Source: Chrysochromulina tobinii
Taxonomy: Eukaryota; Haptophyta; Prymnesiales; Chrysochromulinaceae
Length of the DNA: 20,512 nucleotides
NCBI GenBank assembly: GCA_001275005.1
Contig: JWZX01000797.1
Location: forward strand, 1-20,512
Direction: 5' to 3'
Below, piece after piece: positions 7,266-15,076 of this stretch. Position 1 is the stretch's first letter; every line of letters starts with the position of its first letter. A program made the translations under genes and the position numbers. The notes under the pieces are model-generated. The model worked only from the letters and a program-made list of their open reading frames with translations. It had not been told where the DNA came from and made no database searches.

Positions 7266-8807
7266 TCACTTCGCCTGGATGCTGTACATGTCTCCGCCAG
7301 AGCCGAAGAGATTGCAGTGCACGTGCTTCCCGGCGGCGACAGCGTAAACCCGACCGTCGTCCATGGACTTGATGTCAGCAGTCACCATGGAGCCGGAGGT
7401 GACCATCGTGAACAGCGGCTCGGCTGCTTGCACGCCAAAGACGGCGATCTGTGGCGAGACGCCAGCACTCCCCCCCCACGTAGCCACCACGAAATGCTTG
7501 CCATCCTCGGAAGCTGCCATGGCGCTGGGCAGGTTCTGCACCGTAGAGCCAGCGTCGGAGGGATACGGGTACGTCCACAGCGGCGTCATCGGCGCCTTCA
7601 CATCGTGCAACATCACGGTCACCTGTGTGTACGTAAGCGCCGTCCAGCCAATCGCGAGCGTGTGCGAAGCTTCCCCAGCGGGCTCGGATGACCTCTGATG
7701 ACCTCCGATGACCTCGGATGATCTCGGATGAGCTCGGATGAGCTCGTCAGCTTGAATCGTCTGCACGCTGCACGCGGCAGCAAAGGCTGCACCCGGCGCA
7801 GGACCGTTCAGGCTGGCGACCTGGTCGTAGCTGGCCCCATCCTTGGACACGTGGAAGAGATCAAAAGTCTCGAAGCCATAGCCCATCACGGCGCCATCGC
7901 GCGAAAAGCAGAGGGTGCTCGTCGAAAAGTCGAACTTGTCCTGCCAGAGCAACGTGCCTGTTGAGCGCTTGATGACGGCCACGGCCACCTCCTTCGTGCC
8001 GGACACGACCGCCGCAAAGAGGTTGGTGGTGCTGATGAATGCCCGAATGTTGCTGTCCCCGAAAGTAGTGTTGTCGGCGTTCCACACACCCAAGAGTCCG
8101 CCTGTGGCCGCGTCCCATTCGTACATTTGCCCGTGGAAGCCGGTCTGGGCTGGGTACGGAGGGAGGGCGTATGTGACGGCGACGCTGACCACTTGCCCAT
8201 CGGGTGAGACCCCGATGGCGGTCGCGCCAACGTTGCGAATGACGGTCTCCCAAAGCTTAAACCCGGTGCTTGTCACGGTGGCAGTCACCGTGCACTGGGC
8301 CGCGTCGGCACCCACCGCACAGAGCGCGCTAGCCGTGATGTTTTCCGCCGACGCGCTGATGTAGCCTTGGCCCGATGCGGACCACACTACCGTGGAGCTG
8401 TTCGCGTTGTACACGTCCACTGCTGCCTCGGGCCCGCCGTTGTCGCCGAGACTCGCGGCGATGAACGGCACTGGGTCCAACGAACCGTCGCCGTACGAGA
8501 ACGTGGTGGTGTCGTAAATGGCTTCGTCGTCGGAGACGTGGAAGAGCACTTTCCCCGCGAGTGGCATGGGCGCTGACGGCAGCGTGACACGCTTCGTCGC
8601 GTTGTTGTGGATGGAGAAGCTATCCGACTCGGCTTTCCACTGCGCCAGTTGGCGCCGAACCTGTTCGTCGGGGGCGTTGCCGATCATCTGCCGCACCGTG
8701 TGCGGCAGCTCCTGCACTACTTGGCGGGGCACCAATGTGGCAGGGAAAGCGACCGCTACATGCAGGACGCACGCCAGACTCGTGGCAGCCCGAATAAACG
8801 ATGCCAT
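7266..8807 (-). CDS. Secreted beta-propeller (PQQ/WD40-like) protein, one intron
   Basis: The ATG at 8807 starts a clear signal peptide, MASFIRAATSLACVLHVAVAFPA; the longer frame begins with TTG at 8924 and is not used. With the intron 7766-7683 removed the product is 485 residues. It shows repeated four-strand blade-like units with W, D and G endings, for example QMYEWDAATGGLLGVWNADN, AVAVIKRSTGTLLWQDKFDF, LCFSRDGAVMGYGFETFDLF and, across the splice, AAACSPAGEASHTLAIGW. These are typical of PQQ/quinoprotein-type or WD-like propellers, a fold used for binding; no catalytic residues can be named. At least four N-glycosylation sites (NNAT, NSST, NITA, NTTF) fit passage through the secretory pathway. 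No membrane helix follows the signal, so export or a vacuolar/cell-surface site is inferred. It is convergent with the IQ gene and follows the EF-hand gene on the same strand. Confidence 0.82.
   Translation of the reverse strand: MASFIRAATSLACVLHVAVAFPATLVPRQVVQELPHTVRQMIGNAPDEQVRRQLAQWKAESDSFSIHNNATKRVTLPSAPMPLAGKVLFHVSDDEAIYDTTTFSYGDGSLDPVPFIAASLGDNGGPEAAVDVYNANSSTVVWSASGQGYISASAENITASALCAVGADAAQCTVTATVTSTGFKLWETVIRNVGATAIGVSPDGQVVSVAVTYALPPYPAQTGFHGQMYEWDAATGGLLGVWNADNTTFGDSNIRAFISTTNLFAAVVSGTKEVAVAVIKRSTGTLLWQDKFDFSTSTLCFSRDGAVMGYGFETFDLFHVSKDGASYDQVASLNGPAPGAAFAAACSVQTIQADELIRAHPRSSEVIGGHQRSSEPAGEASHTLAIGWTALTYTQVTVMLHDVKAPMTPLWTYPYPSDAGSTVQNLPSAMAASEDGKHFVVATWGGSAGVSPQIAVFGVQAAEPLFTMVTSGSMVTADIKSMDDGRVYAVAAGKHVHCNLFGSGGDMYSIQAK
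7683..7766 (-). other. Phase-0 intron of 84 nt with six 10-bp repeats
   Basis: On the minus strand the donor is TGCAGC|GTGCAG (7766) and the acceptor TCCGAG|CCC (7683). Splicing joins AAACS to PAGEASHTLAIGW, restoring a propeller strand; unspliced, the frame stays open and would add 28 odd residues (IRAHPRSSEVIGGHQRSSE in part). The last 60 nt are six direct copies of a 10-mer close to GTCATCCGAG. Splicing is inferred, since the unspliced frame has no stop. Confidence 0.72.
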
Positions 8808-9285
8808 GTCGATGATTACTGTCGCGACGCTCGTACAGACAGAGCTTCCGTCCGCGGCCACGGAAAAACATGCATCACGGCCACAGAGGGGGGGGACTCT
8901 TTGTTCAGGGTACCCGGTAGTCAATTAGATTCGTCGCGGTCCCCCCGAACTTTGATCAGAACTTTGATCATTTCACACAGTCAGTCAATCAGTTTCGTCG
9001 CGGTCCCCCTGCGCTCACCTCACTTGCTCAAAGGACGGCTCCGCTCCCCTCGGTCAACACAAGTATACCGACTACTGTGTACTCGCCATCATGGTACTCG
9101 CTCGCTCGGCCCAGGCTCGGGCTACTCAATCTCAAATCTCAATTTCGCAAGTGAGGTCGAGGTCTCTCTTACCCTGAACCCCCCTCCCATTTCACACATT
9201 TAACCTCTGAAGTCTGATGATCCTCCGTCGACTGTCCACATTAGGGACCACTCTAAAATCCTCACACAAAATCATTCGTGGACGA
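8808..9285. other. Intergenic region upstream of the propeller gene
   Basis: This region of 478 bp lies between two minus-strand genes, holding the propeller gene's promoter and the EF-hand gene's 3' end. It contains a tandem 12-mer GAACTTTGATCA at 8947-8970, one full copy of the shared ~80-bp element (8984-9062) and a partial copy near 8922-8946. No coding frame is credible. Confidence 0.55.
8984..9062 (-). repeat. Shared upstream element, copy 1
   Basis: This copy matches 11617-11699. Common blocks are TTTCGTCGCGGTCCCCCTG, then GCTCACCT, then GGACGGCTCCGC, then CCCCTCGGTCAACACA, with small indels. It lies about 177 bp upstream of the propeller start codon. A partial third copy (ATTCGTCGCGGTCCCC) is at 8930-8945. 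Strand is given relative to the downstream gene. Confidence 0.8.
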
Positions 9286-11541
9286 TCACCCGGGAAGGAT
9301 CAAATTCTTGGGTGGTTCGCTTCCGCGCCGCGCCACCGCCATACGCGCCTGAGTCCCGCGCCGCGGTGGTCGAATGCCCAATTGCACGCCCAATAGACGG
9401 TAGATGAGGAAACCCATCAGGAACGCGAAGCCAAAGGGAGAGAGGAAGTAGAAGAAGTCAATCAACTCGATCGCATTGTGACGGCTCATCAGCCGGAGGA
9501 GGTGCTTGGAGAAGGGGCGCACCACCAGCCGGCGAATGCCGATGCGCACGCTCCCGAGAAACTCGGGGTACGGCCGCATGAGCAGCTCGACAACTTTCCG
9601 AAGATCCTCAGCTGGGATCAGGCGGTTTGAGTCGTACCACGGTTGATTCGCCCATCTCTCCCAATACCCAGGCGCATGTGAATGTACGCGTTTTGCGGTT
9701 GGCGGCGGCCTCGGTGTCGGTGGGTCTGTCTTGTCCTGCAGCTTGTGCTTCTGCCAGTTCGCCTTCAGCTTCTGCGCACTGTCGCTGTCGTCTGGATCGT
9801 TCTCAATCTCGTTCATGATTTCTTCTGCGTTCTTATACCTCTTCGCTTCGAACTCCGCCTGAGCCTTTTCGACGTCCGATGCCACCACTTCACCATGTTG
9901 CGCGGCGAGCACTTTATCTAGGGACCCGCACAAGCCGAGCAGCTTCGAAGCGGTAGCCGTCTTGTCGTGCTTCGCCACGAGCGTGTACAGCGTGCCCGCC
10001 CGCGCCACGTGCCATGACTCGTCCGTCGAAGCTTCAACATCCACGAGCGCGCACGCCGCTTTCAGGTCCTCCACCGTGCACTGTCCACCATCCGGCAAGG
10101 CGAACAGCGACGCGACAGAGAACAGCGAGAGAGGCTGAAGCCCCTGACCTGCCCCCCGGCACTCATTGGCACACACCTTTCTCATACCGTCGGCATTCTC
10201 GGCGCACTCCTGTAAGTGGACCCAGTGCTTGCACAGCTTGCGCGGCTCCAAGCCCTGACGAGTCACCGTCTTGGGGGAGTGGTGATGAACGGCGGTGCTG
10301 AACGGGGCTGCTGCCGCTGACGCCGCCGCCGCCGCCGCCGCTGACGCCGCTGACGCCGGTATGCTAGGGGTGGACGCGGGTGATGGACGAGGTTGCTTAG
10401 CCGGCTGCGGGACGTGCGCCTGGCCTGACTTTCCGCGAGTCATGGACTCGAGCGTCTGCTTGTCGTAGACCACGCGCCCGCCCGGCGCCACATTGATGTT
10501 ATCCTCGATAACCTTGCGGCTGCCCTTGCGAGCCATGAGGTCGTGCGTCTGCTGGTCGTAGATCACCTTGGCCCCCGGCGCCACGTAGATACCGTTCTCC
10601 TGAAGGTTGAGGTCGCCGCCTTCCGCCTCAAAGATACGCTTGAGGTTGCCGCCTTCCGCCTTCGCCTCCGCCACGTGGATGTGCTTCCACTCGCCCTCCG
10701 AGGCTGAAGGTTGCACGGAGCCTTGAGGCTTCACAATTGTGACCTCGCCCACCTCGGCCCACTTGCCACCGCCGGGCAACTCGGGCATCGTCGTCACCTT
10801 CCCGTCTGGGGTATTCTCGGTGAGCATGAAACGCACGCCTTGGGCCATGCTCTCGCTCAAGCTGACGAACCCGTCCTTGTTCGTGTCCGCCTTGAAAAAA
10901 AGCTCTCGTACCTTCTGCTTGGTCATCAAATAAGGTCCGTTTGGATCCGAGGTCATGTATCCCGGCGCCATATCGGTATCGATACGGACGCCGACGAGCA
11001 ACTCCTCGAACTGCTCCATCGTGAGAAGCGTCTCGCCGGCTGCATCCCGTGTTATTGAGTCCAGTTGAACTTCACTTACTTTCCCCCACTGGCCACCCGG
11101 TCGCGCCGTTTGAGTGGCCTGCGAATGCTGCTCTGCCGCCGCCTGCGCACCCCTCTGGCGGCGGCGGTTGCGTACGGCAGCGGCCGGCTCCGCTGGCGTC
11201 GGCACCACCTGCAGCAAAGGTGGCGGAGAGGGTGGTGGCAGCGGCTGCGGCGAGGGCGGCGGGGGTGGCGGCTCATCAATCTCGATGGGACTCTGCAGCA
11301 TCGCAGCCAGCTCGGGATCGAGGTCACCAAAATCGTCGACGTCGGCAACGCCGGAGCCCAAGCCCTGCGGCAGCGCACCCGCCTGCCTGACAAGACTGGC
11401 AAAGGTGGCAGACTCAGGGACCTCCTCGACCCCGTTCCGATGGATCGATGGAATGCCCGGAGTAGCGTACTCTCGGCGACCGGCTGGCTCCGCTGTGCCC
11501 GAAGCCACTATCAGGAAAAGCGATGATGCGCCCACAGTCAT
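9286..11541 (-). CDS. Large EF-hand, ShK-like single-pass membrane protein
   Basis: The ATG at 11541 is chosen (751 residues) because it opens a signal-like stretch, MTVGASSLFLIVASGTAEPA. An in-frame ATG at 11652 would add 37 residues, but these are coded by the repeated upstream element. Visible parts: a Pro-rich segment (about 90-118); one canonical EF-hand loop DTNKDGFVSLSE (219-230) expected to bind calcium, with a weaker partner around 175-195; two related repeats VAPGAKVIYDQQT and VAPGGRVVYDKQT (about 320-363); a poly-Ala run; a ShK/SXC-like cysteine pattern C-x2-W-x5-C-x2-N-x3-M-x3-C-x3-C (437-461), a small fold common in secreted and surface proteins; a charged helical region; and one C-terminal membrane helix near FFYFLSPFGFAFLMGFLIY. 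This predicts a type I surface or endomembrane protein with a calcium-sensing lumenal part. The exact family is not recognised. Confidence 0.75.
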   Translation of the reverse strand: MTVGASSLFLIVASGTAEPAGRREYATPGIPSIHRNGVEEVPESATFASLVRQAGALPQGLGSGVADVDDFGDLDPELAAMLQSPIEIDEPPPPPPSPQPLPPPSPPPLLQVVPTPAEPAAAVRNRRRQRGAQAAAEQHSQATQTARPGGQWGKVSEVQLDSITRDAAGETLLTMEQFEELLVGVRIDTDMAPGYMTSDPNGPYLMTKQKVRELFFKADTNKDGFVSLSESMAQGVRFMLTENTPDGKVTTMPELPGGGKWAEVGEVTIVKPQGSVQPSASEGEWKHIHVAEAKAEGGNLKRIFEAEGGDLNLQENGIYVAPGAKVIYDQQTHDLMARKGSRKVIEDNINVAPGGRVVYDKQTLESMTRGKSGQAHVPQPAKQPRPSPASTPSIPASAASAAAAAAASAAAAPFSTAVHHHSPKTVTRQGLEPRKLCKHWVHLQECAENADGMRKVCANECRGAGQGLQPLSLFSVASLFALPDGGQCTVEDLKAACALVDVEASTDESWHVARAGTLYTLVAKHDKTATASKLLGLCGSLDKVLAAQHGEVVASDVEKAQAEFEAKRYKNAEEIMNEIENDPDDSDSAQKLKANWQKHKLQDKTDPPTPRPPPTAKRVHSHAPGYWERWANQPWYDSNRLIPAEDLRKVVELLMRPYPEFLGSVRIGIRRLVVRPFSKHLLRLMSRHNAIELIDFFYFLSPFGFAFLMGFLIYRLLGVQLGIRPPRRGTQARMAVARRGSEPPKNLILPG

Positions 11542-11616
11542 GGGAAAATATCGCGCGGCAGCAACGCACGATCTGCCCGACGCGGTCGCTTTCTCTTTCA
11601 TCAGCATGTCCAGAAG

Positions 11617-11699
11617 TTCAATTAGTTTCGTCGCGGTCCCCCTGTACGCCATGCTCACCTAAGTCTCAACGGACGGCTCCGCACCCCTCGGTCAACACA
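11617..11699 (-). repeat. Shared upstream element, copy 2
   Basis: It matches 8984-9062 over about 80 bp and sits 76 bp upstream of the EF-hand start codon in the same relative orientation. The insert TACGCCAT, absent in copy 1, creates the in-frame ATG at 11652. Two diverged copies in the same place relative to two adjacent genes could be a promoter or leader duplicated with the region, or a small mobile repeat. Confidence 0.8.
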
Positions 11700-11976
11700 T
11701 CCGTTGCCCCTCGTTTCTCATTGTGAATGGGGGCTCCTCCCACGCCGCCGGCCGACACGCCGACTCCCCTTGGGGAAAACGGCAATTGGAAAACGGAGAG
11801 GAGTGCTGCAGTGCTGGGCGCGGTGTTCACAAACTTTGTTTAGACTCTGGCTGTTGCATGTTTCTTCTCAGAAATGTTTGGACGTGCAAACTTCCGAACT
11901 TCCGAAACTCCCAAAACTTCCTCGACTCCTGCACTCGACTCCCGTGTGTGGTGTGGTCGATCCGAGGAGCAACAGC
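11700..11976. promoter_or_regulatory. Divergent intergenic region, EF-hand / proline-rich protein
   Basis: Together with the upstream element this makes a 435-bp gap between divergent ATGs at 11541 and 11977. An open frame extends leftwards from the plus gene to a TTG at 11704 without an ATG, so part of this may be 5' leader. The stretch 11890-11930 is a run of AACTTCC-like repeats (GAACTTCCGAAACTCC). Confidence 0.4.
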
Positions 11977-13728
11977 ATGGACGGCGTCGTCCGCCTGCTG
12001 CTCTGGCAGGTGCTGGGCGCGCCAGTCGTATCTTCCGATCCCACGCATGCGCACATCGAGCGCATTACCTTCAGCGTCAGCTTGGAAGGCGGTGGCGGGC
12101 CGTCATTTCAACAGCAGCCGCATCGGCAACAGCAACAGCGGCAGAGGAAGCTCTCAGATGTGGGTCCGCTGCCTAGCAAGGCGCTGCTGGCAGCCATGGA
12201 AGCATGCGGTGCCGGAGGCCTGGCGGACGAGATGCTCGCGCTCGAGCATCGAGGCGTCAAGATATGGATCACTGCAGACGTGCCCGAGGGATCGCAAACA
12301 TCGGGCCATGCTGTCCTGCGCGCCGTGGGCACGGACATGAGCTGCTTCACGCCAGCGCTGCAGCAGGAGCTGCAACACTTCGTGGTTCTCTCCGACCGGC
12401 CCAAACTTAGGTATGGCATCGTCGGCGCACCCGAGCCGCCCCCCTCGCCACCGCCACCACCAGACCCGAAGCCGCCGCCCTCGCCGCGTCCCTCACCACC
12501 GCCGCCCCACCCACCGCCACCGCCGAAACCATTTCCACCCGGTCACTGCACCCCGCCCTCCAAACCACCTCTACCACCTTCACCGCCGCCCCCCTCGCCC
12601 TCGCCGCCGCCGCCCGGGCCTAGGTCGCCGCCGCCCTCGCCGCCGCCACCACCCCATCCCAATCCGCCGCCGCCGCCGCCCGGTCCACCGCCACCATCGC
12701 CGCCATCGCCGCCGCCACCGCCGCCGCCACCACCACCTAATCAACCACCGCCAGAGTCGGCCAAATACACGCCCTTGGTGCTGGCGCTGATCTTCTTGCT
12801 TTTCATCTTGCTCTGTGCGTGCAAGGAGGCATGGAAGAGGCTGAAGCAGTCCAAGAGCAAGAAGAGTGCACACTATCAGCCCTTGTCAGAGGGGGGCAGT
12901 CCCTCCGAGGTATGCATTGCGGCCATCACAGAGTGGCTAAATGGCTGGAGTCTGAGTGGCTATCAGTCCTTCAATGACGATGAGCCCTTGAAGAGTCCTT
13001 CGAGGTCGAAGAGCCCCCCCCCAAAGGAAGGCCAATTCGGAAAGTACACTCTGGGCTCGTTCCGACTCCCAAGCACCTCCACACTCCTTCCTCCTGAGTC
13101 GAAAGACGCCCTCGTGACCGAAATTGAGGCCAAAAATCAGCGGAGTAGCCCGGAGGCGAGCACAAAAGGCAAGGGGGCCAAGGAACGAGAAGCGCAGGCG
13201 CAGGTGCAAGCAGCCAAGACCGAAGAGATCCGGTCGCGGTTGAACGAGCGGAAACGCGCTGCGGCCGAGGAGCTGGGTGCTAGCTCGGAAGGTCACTCTG
13301 CCAAGGAGACCCGATCTCCCCCCGCGAGCGCCGCCAAGGAGATCCGATCTCCCCCCGCGAGCGCCGCCAAGGAGATCCGATCTCCCCCCGCGAGCGCCGC
13401 CAAGGACAGCGGACCTCCCGCGAGCGTATCGGTTCCATCGCCATCGGCCGTTTTCCCTTCAGCTTCAGCTTCACCACCACGGGCGGCGCCGTCCGCGCTA
13501 TACTGCAACAAGTTCGAGGTGGCGGCGGCATCACTGGCGGCGGATCTGGCGGCGGCGCAGGCGGCGGCGGCAGAGAAGGCCAGAGCTGCCAAGATCACCG
13601 AAGCCGTGAGGTTGGGCCTGCTCCGTCTACCTGACGACCTGGATGACTTACGCGGACTCGCGCTGGCACGACCGAGGGCAGCCCTTGGCGATGCAAGCTC
13701 CCCAAAGAAGGCAACTCCCGGCAGCTGA
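11977..13728 (+). CDS. Proline-rich (extensin/pherophorin-style) type I membrane protein
   Basis: The ATG at 11977 gives 583 residues; the longer frame has only a TTG start. The N-terminus MDGVVRLLLWQVLGAPVVSS is a weak signal peptide. After a roughly 130-residue domain of no known family comes a long Ser/Pro run (about 154-258, SPPPPP-type) like the hydroxyproline-rich rods of algal and plant wall proteins. A membrane helix follows (about 266-283, VLALIFLLFILLCAC) with a stop-transfer KEAWKRLKQSKSKK. The cytoplasmic tail of about 300 residues is charged, carries three tandem copies of KEIRSPPASAA (443-475), Ser-Pro sites that could be phosphorylated, and an Ala-rich helical end. This suggests a cell-surface protein linking wall or extracellular matrix to the cytoplasm; the partner is unknown. 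Confidence 0.78.
   Translation: MDGVVRLLLWQVLGAPVVSSDPTHAHIERITFSVSLEGGGGPSFQQQPHRQQQQRQRKLSDVGPLPSKALLAAMEACGAGGLADEMLALEHRGVKIWITADVPEGSQTSGHAVLRAVGTDMSCFTPALQQELQHFVVLSDRPKLRYGIVGAPEPPPSPPPPPDPKPPPSPRPSPPPPHPPPPPKPFPPGHCTPPSKPPLPPSPPPPSPSPPPPGPRSPPPSPPPPPHPNPPPPPPGPPPPSPPSPPPPPPPPPPNQPPPESAKYTPLVLALIFLLFILLCACKEAWKRLKQSKSKKSAHYQPLSEGGSPSEVCIAAITEWLNGWSLSGYQSFNDDEPLKSPSRSKSPPPKEGQFGKYTLGSFRLPSTSTLLPPESKDALVTEIEAKNQRSSPEASTKGKGAKEREAQAQVQAAKTEEIRSRLNERKRAAAEELGASSEGHSAKETRSPPASAAKEIRSPPASAAKEIRSPPASAAKDSGPPASVSVPSPSAVFPSASASPPRAAPSALYCNKFEVAAASLAADLAAAQAAAAEKARAAKITEAVRLGLLRLPDDLDDLRGLALARPRAALGDASSPKKATPGS
13303..13401 (+). repeat. Three 33-bp tandem repeats coding KEIRSPPASAA
   Basis: Three nearly identical 33-bp units (the first differs at one base, ACC for ATC) keep the frame and code an 11-residue Ser-Pro motif in the cytoplasmic tail. 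The near-identity at silent positions indicates recent duplication. Confidence 0.92.
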
Positions 13729-14438
13729 TCTCCCAAAGAAGGCAGCTGATCTCCCGCAGTTGTTTGACGTGGCGTGCAGAGTCGCACCCCGCCTGTGCGC
13801 CTACGATGAACCCCGGCCTCGCACGTTGAGGCGCGATCATTTGTACATCGCGATTGCCATGTATGCTCCTGGTTCCGTTATGGCTTATTAGCTAATATAT
13901 ATACACTAATGTTACAGCATGACAGTGTGGGGCGTGTCCTTCCGACTGTCTTGTGGTGTGTCCCGGGTGTGCCGTGCTCGCTATACATGTCAGAACTCAA
14001 TCTTGAATCATTTTGCTAATATCTATCTCGTCACGCGAGTTGCTCGCGCGCATGCTCGCGCGTTAATCCCATTTAATCCGTACTAAAATATGGCGACCAC
14101 AGGACGCACCGCACTCGAGTCTCGACTACGAAACCGGCCTCGCCTGAGCCACCGCGCCGTGCTTTTGCCGTGCGGCACAAGCTGATACAATGTTTTTCCC
14201 CCCTTTCCGTACGAGTTACACATTACAGCTGCGACGAAACCGCAGAGTTCGAGAGTACGGTACACCGGCAACCGGGTGACGGTTCAATAGACCAAACCGT
14301 TTCAATTTGGAATTTCGCGTGCGCGTGCGTGGGGGGAGAATACATCCCAAAGCCGCACACATCCGGACACATCGGAAACGAAGGAAATATGATCCGAACT
14401 CCTCAAATCGAATCGAAGAAATCGAAGGAAACGAAGAG
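13729..14438. other. Convergent intergenic region, 710 bp, no gene seen
   Basis: It lies between the stop of the proline-rich gene and the last likely exon of the F-box gene. It is less GC-rich than the genes, with an AT-rich stretch at 13890-13910 and a direct 10-mer repeat TGCTCGCGCG at 14041-14062. Just past the stop, GGCAGCTGATCTCCC is duplicated (13720-13747). No domain-bearing frame or RNA gene is visible. Confidence 0.5.
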
Positions 14439-14760
14439 TTATACTCGTCGACTTTGTGTGATGTCGTTGTGGGTTCGGAGGGCGTCGCTTTGAGAGCGCG
14501 CTTGTTTGGTCGCGCCCGCGCCTGCCTCGCTCAGATGATAGGGCCAGGAGCGTACGCCGTCGAGCGAGCTAACGCAGTGCCTCCGCTGCGCGGCAATCCG
14601 CTCGCCCGCCGCGCCAGCCTCGCGCTCAAGACGGCGCTCGAGCTCGCGCATCTCCGAGACGCCCTGGGCGTCGTCTGGTTCGGTCGCGCCAAAGTGGTTG
14701 TCGAGCCCGCGATACACGACACGCGCGCTCTCGTCCATGATCGGCTCGCTGTCGGCGTGT
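14439..14760 (-). CDS. Probable 3' exon of the F-box gene (junctions uncertain)
   Basis: On the minus strand one frame reads EPIMDESARVVYRGLDNH, then GVSEMRELERRLEREAGAAG and on to a stop at 14439. From 14750 to about 14580 it has the strong G/C third-base preference of the neighbouring genes, so it is very likely coding, although no start ATG with a signal or domain is present. It contains a short charged helix (ERRLEREAGAAGERIAAQRR). The frame fits phase-0 splicing from the upstream F-box exons; possible acceptors are near 14788 (CTGCAG) and 14764 (TTGAG). A GTGAGT donor at 14801 suggests yet another splice. The last 40 residues have poorer codon use and may not be translated. Confidence 0.45.
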
Positions 14761-14920
14761 ACCTCAAGGAAAGTACACGTAGCCAGCTGCAGGACACTCA
14801 CCTGCCGTCAAGGAGCGAGCATGCGGTCATCAGTGGCAATCAAGCCACGCTCATGTTCGCCGTGCATGCATGTGGTCATCAGAGGCCATTCCGTTACGGC
14901 ACTCGCAGCGACGTGGCGAG

Positions 14921-15076
14921 CTGCGAGGCGGCCACGGCATGGTTCCGGTTTCGTCACGGAATGGTTCTCGTTTCGTCACGGAAGGGTTCTGGAGTCCGGA
15001 AGGGTTCTGGTTTCGTCACGGAAGGGTTCCGGTTTCGTCACGGAAGGTTTCTGGTTTCGTCACGGAAGGCGCTCAC
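14921..15076 (-). other. Probable phase-0 intron of 156 nt built of 22-bp repeats
   Basis: The donor TCA|GTGAGC (15076) follows VRRNQNHS in the F-box frame; unspliced, the frame ends after 12 more codons. A phase-0 acceptor at CGCAG|CTC (14921) leads to LATSLR in good codon use, then GTG, a possible next donor. Between them, 14941-15068 holds six tandem units of about 22 bp (one shortened to 18) of the type GGTTCTGGTTTCGTCACGGAAG on the plus strand. The exon end at 15082-15101 carries a copy of the same unit. The donor is good; the acceptor is the weaker call. Confidence 0.6.

Noticed and set aside
6912-7691. Plus-strand frame of 259 codons
   Set aside because: It begins at a non-ATG codon in the intergenic region and continues antisense to the propeller gene; no domain.
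11542-11652. Upstream ATG at 11652 as the start of the EF-hand gene
   Set aside because: The extra 37 residues come mostly from the repeated upstream element and would bury the signal peptide that starts at 11541.
14941-15068. CRISPR-like array
   Set aside because: Units are head-to-tail without unique spacers, degenerate, and inside a eukaryotic gene; it is a minisatellite.
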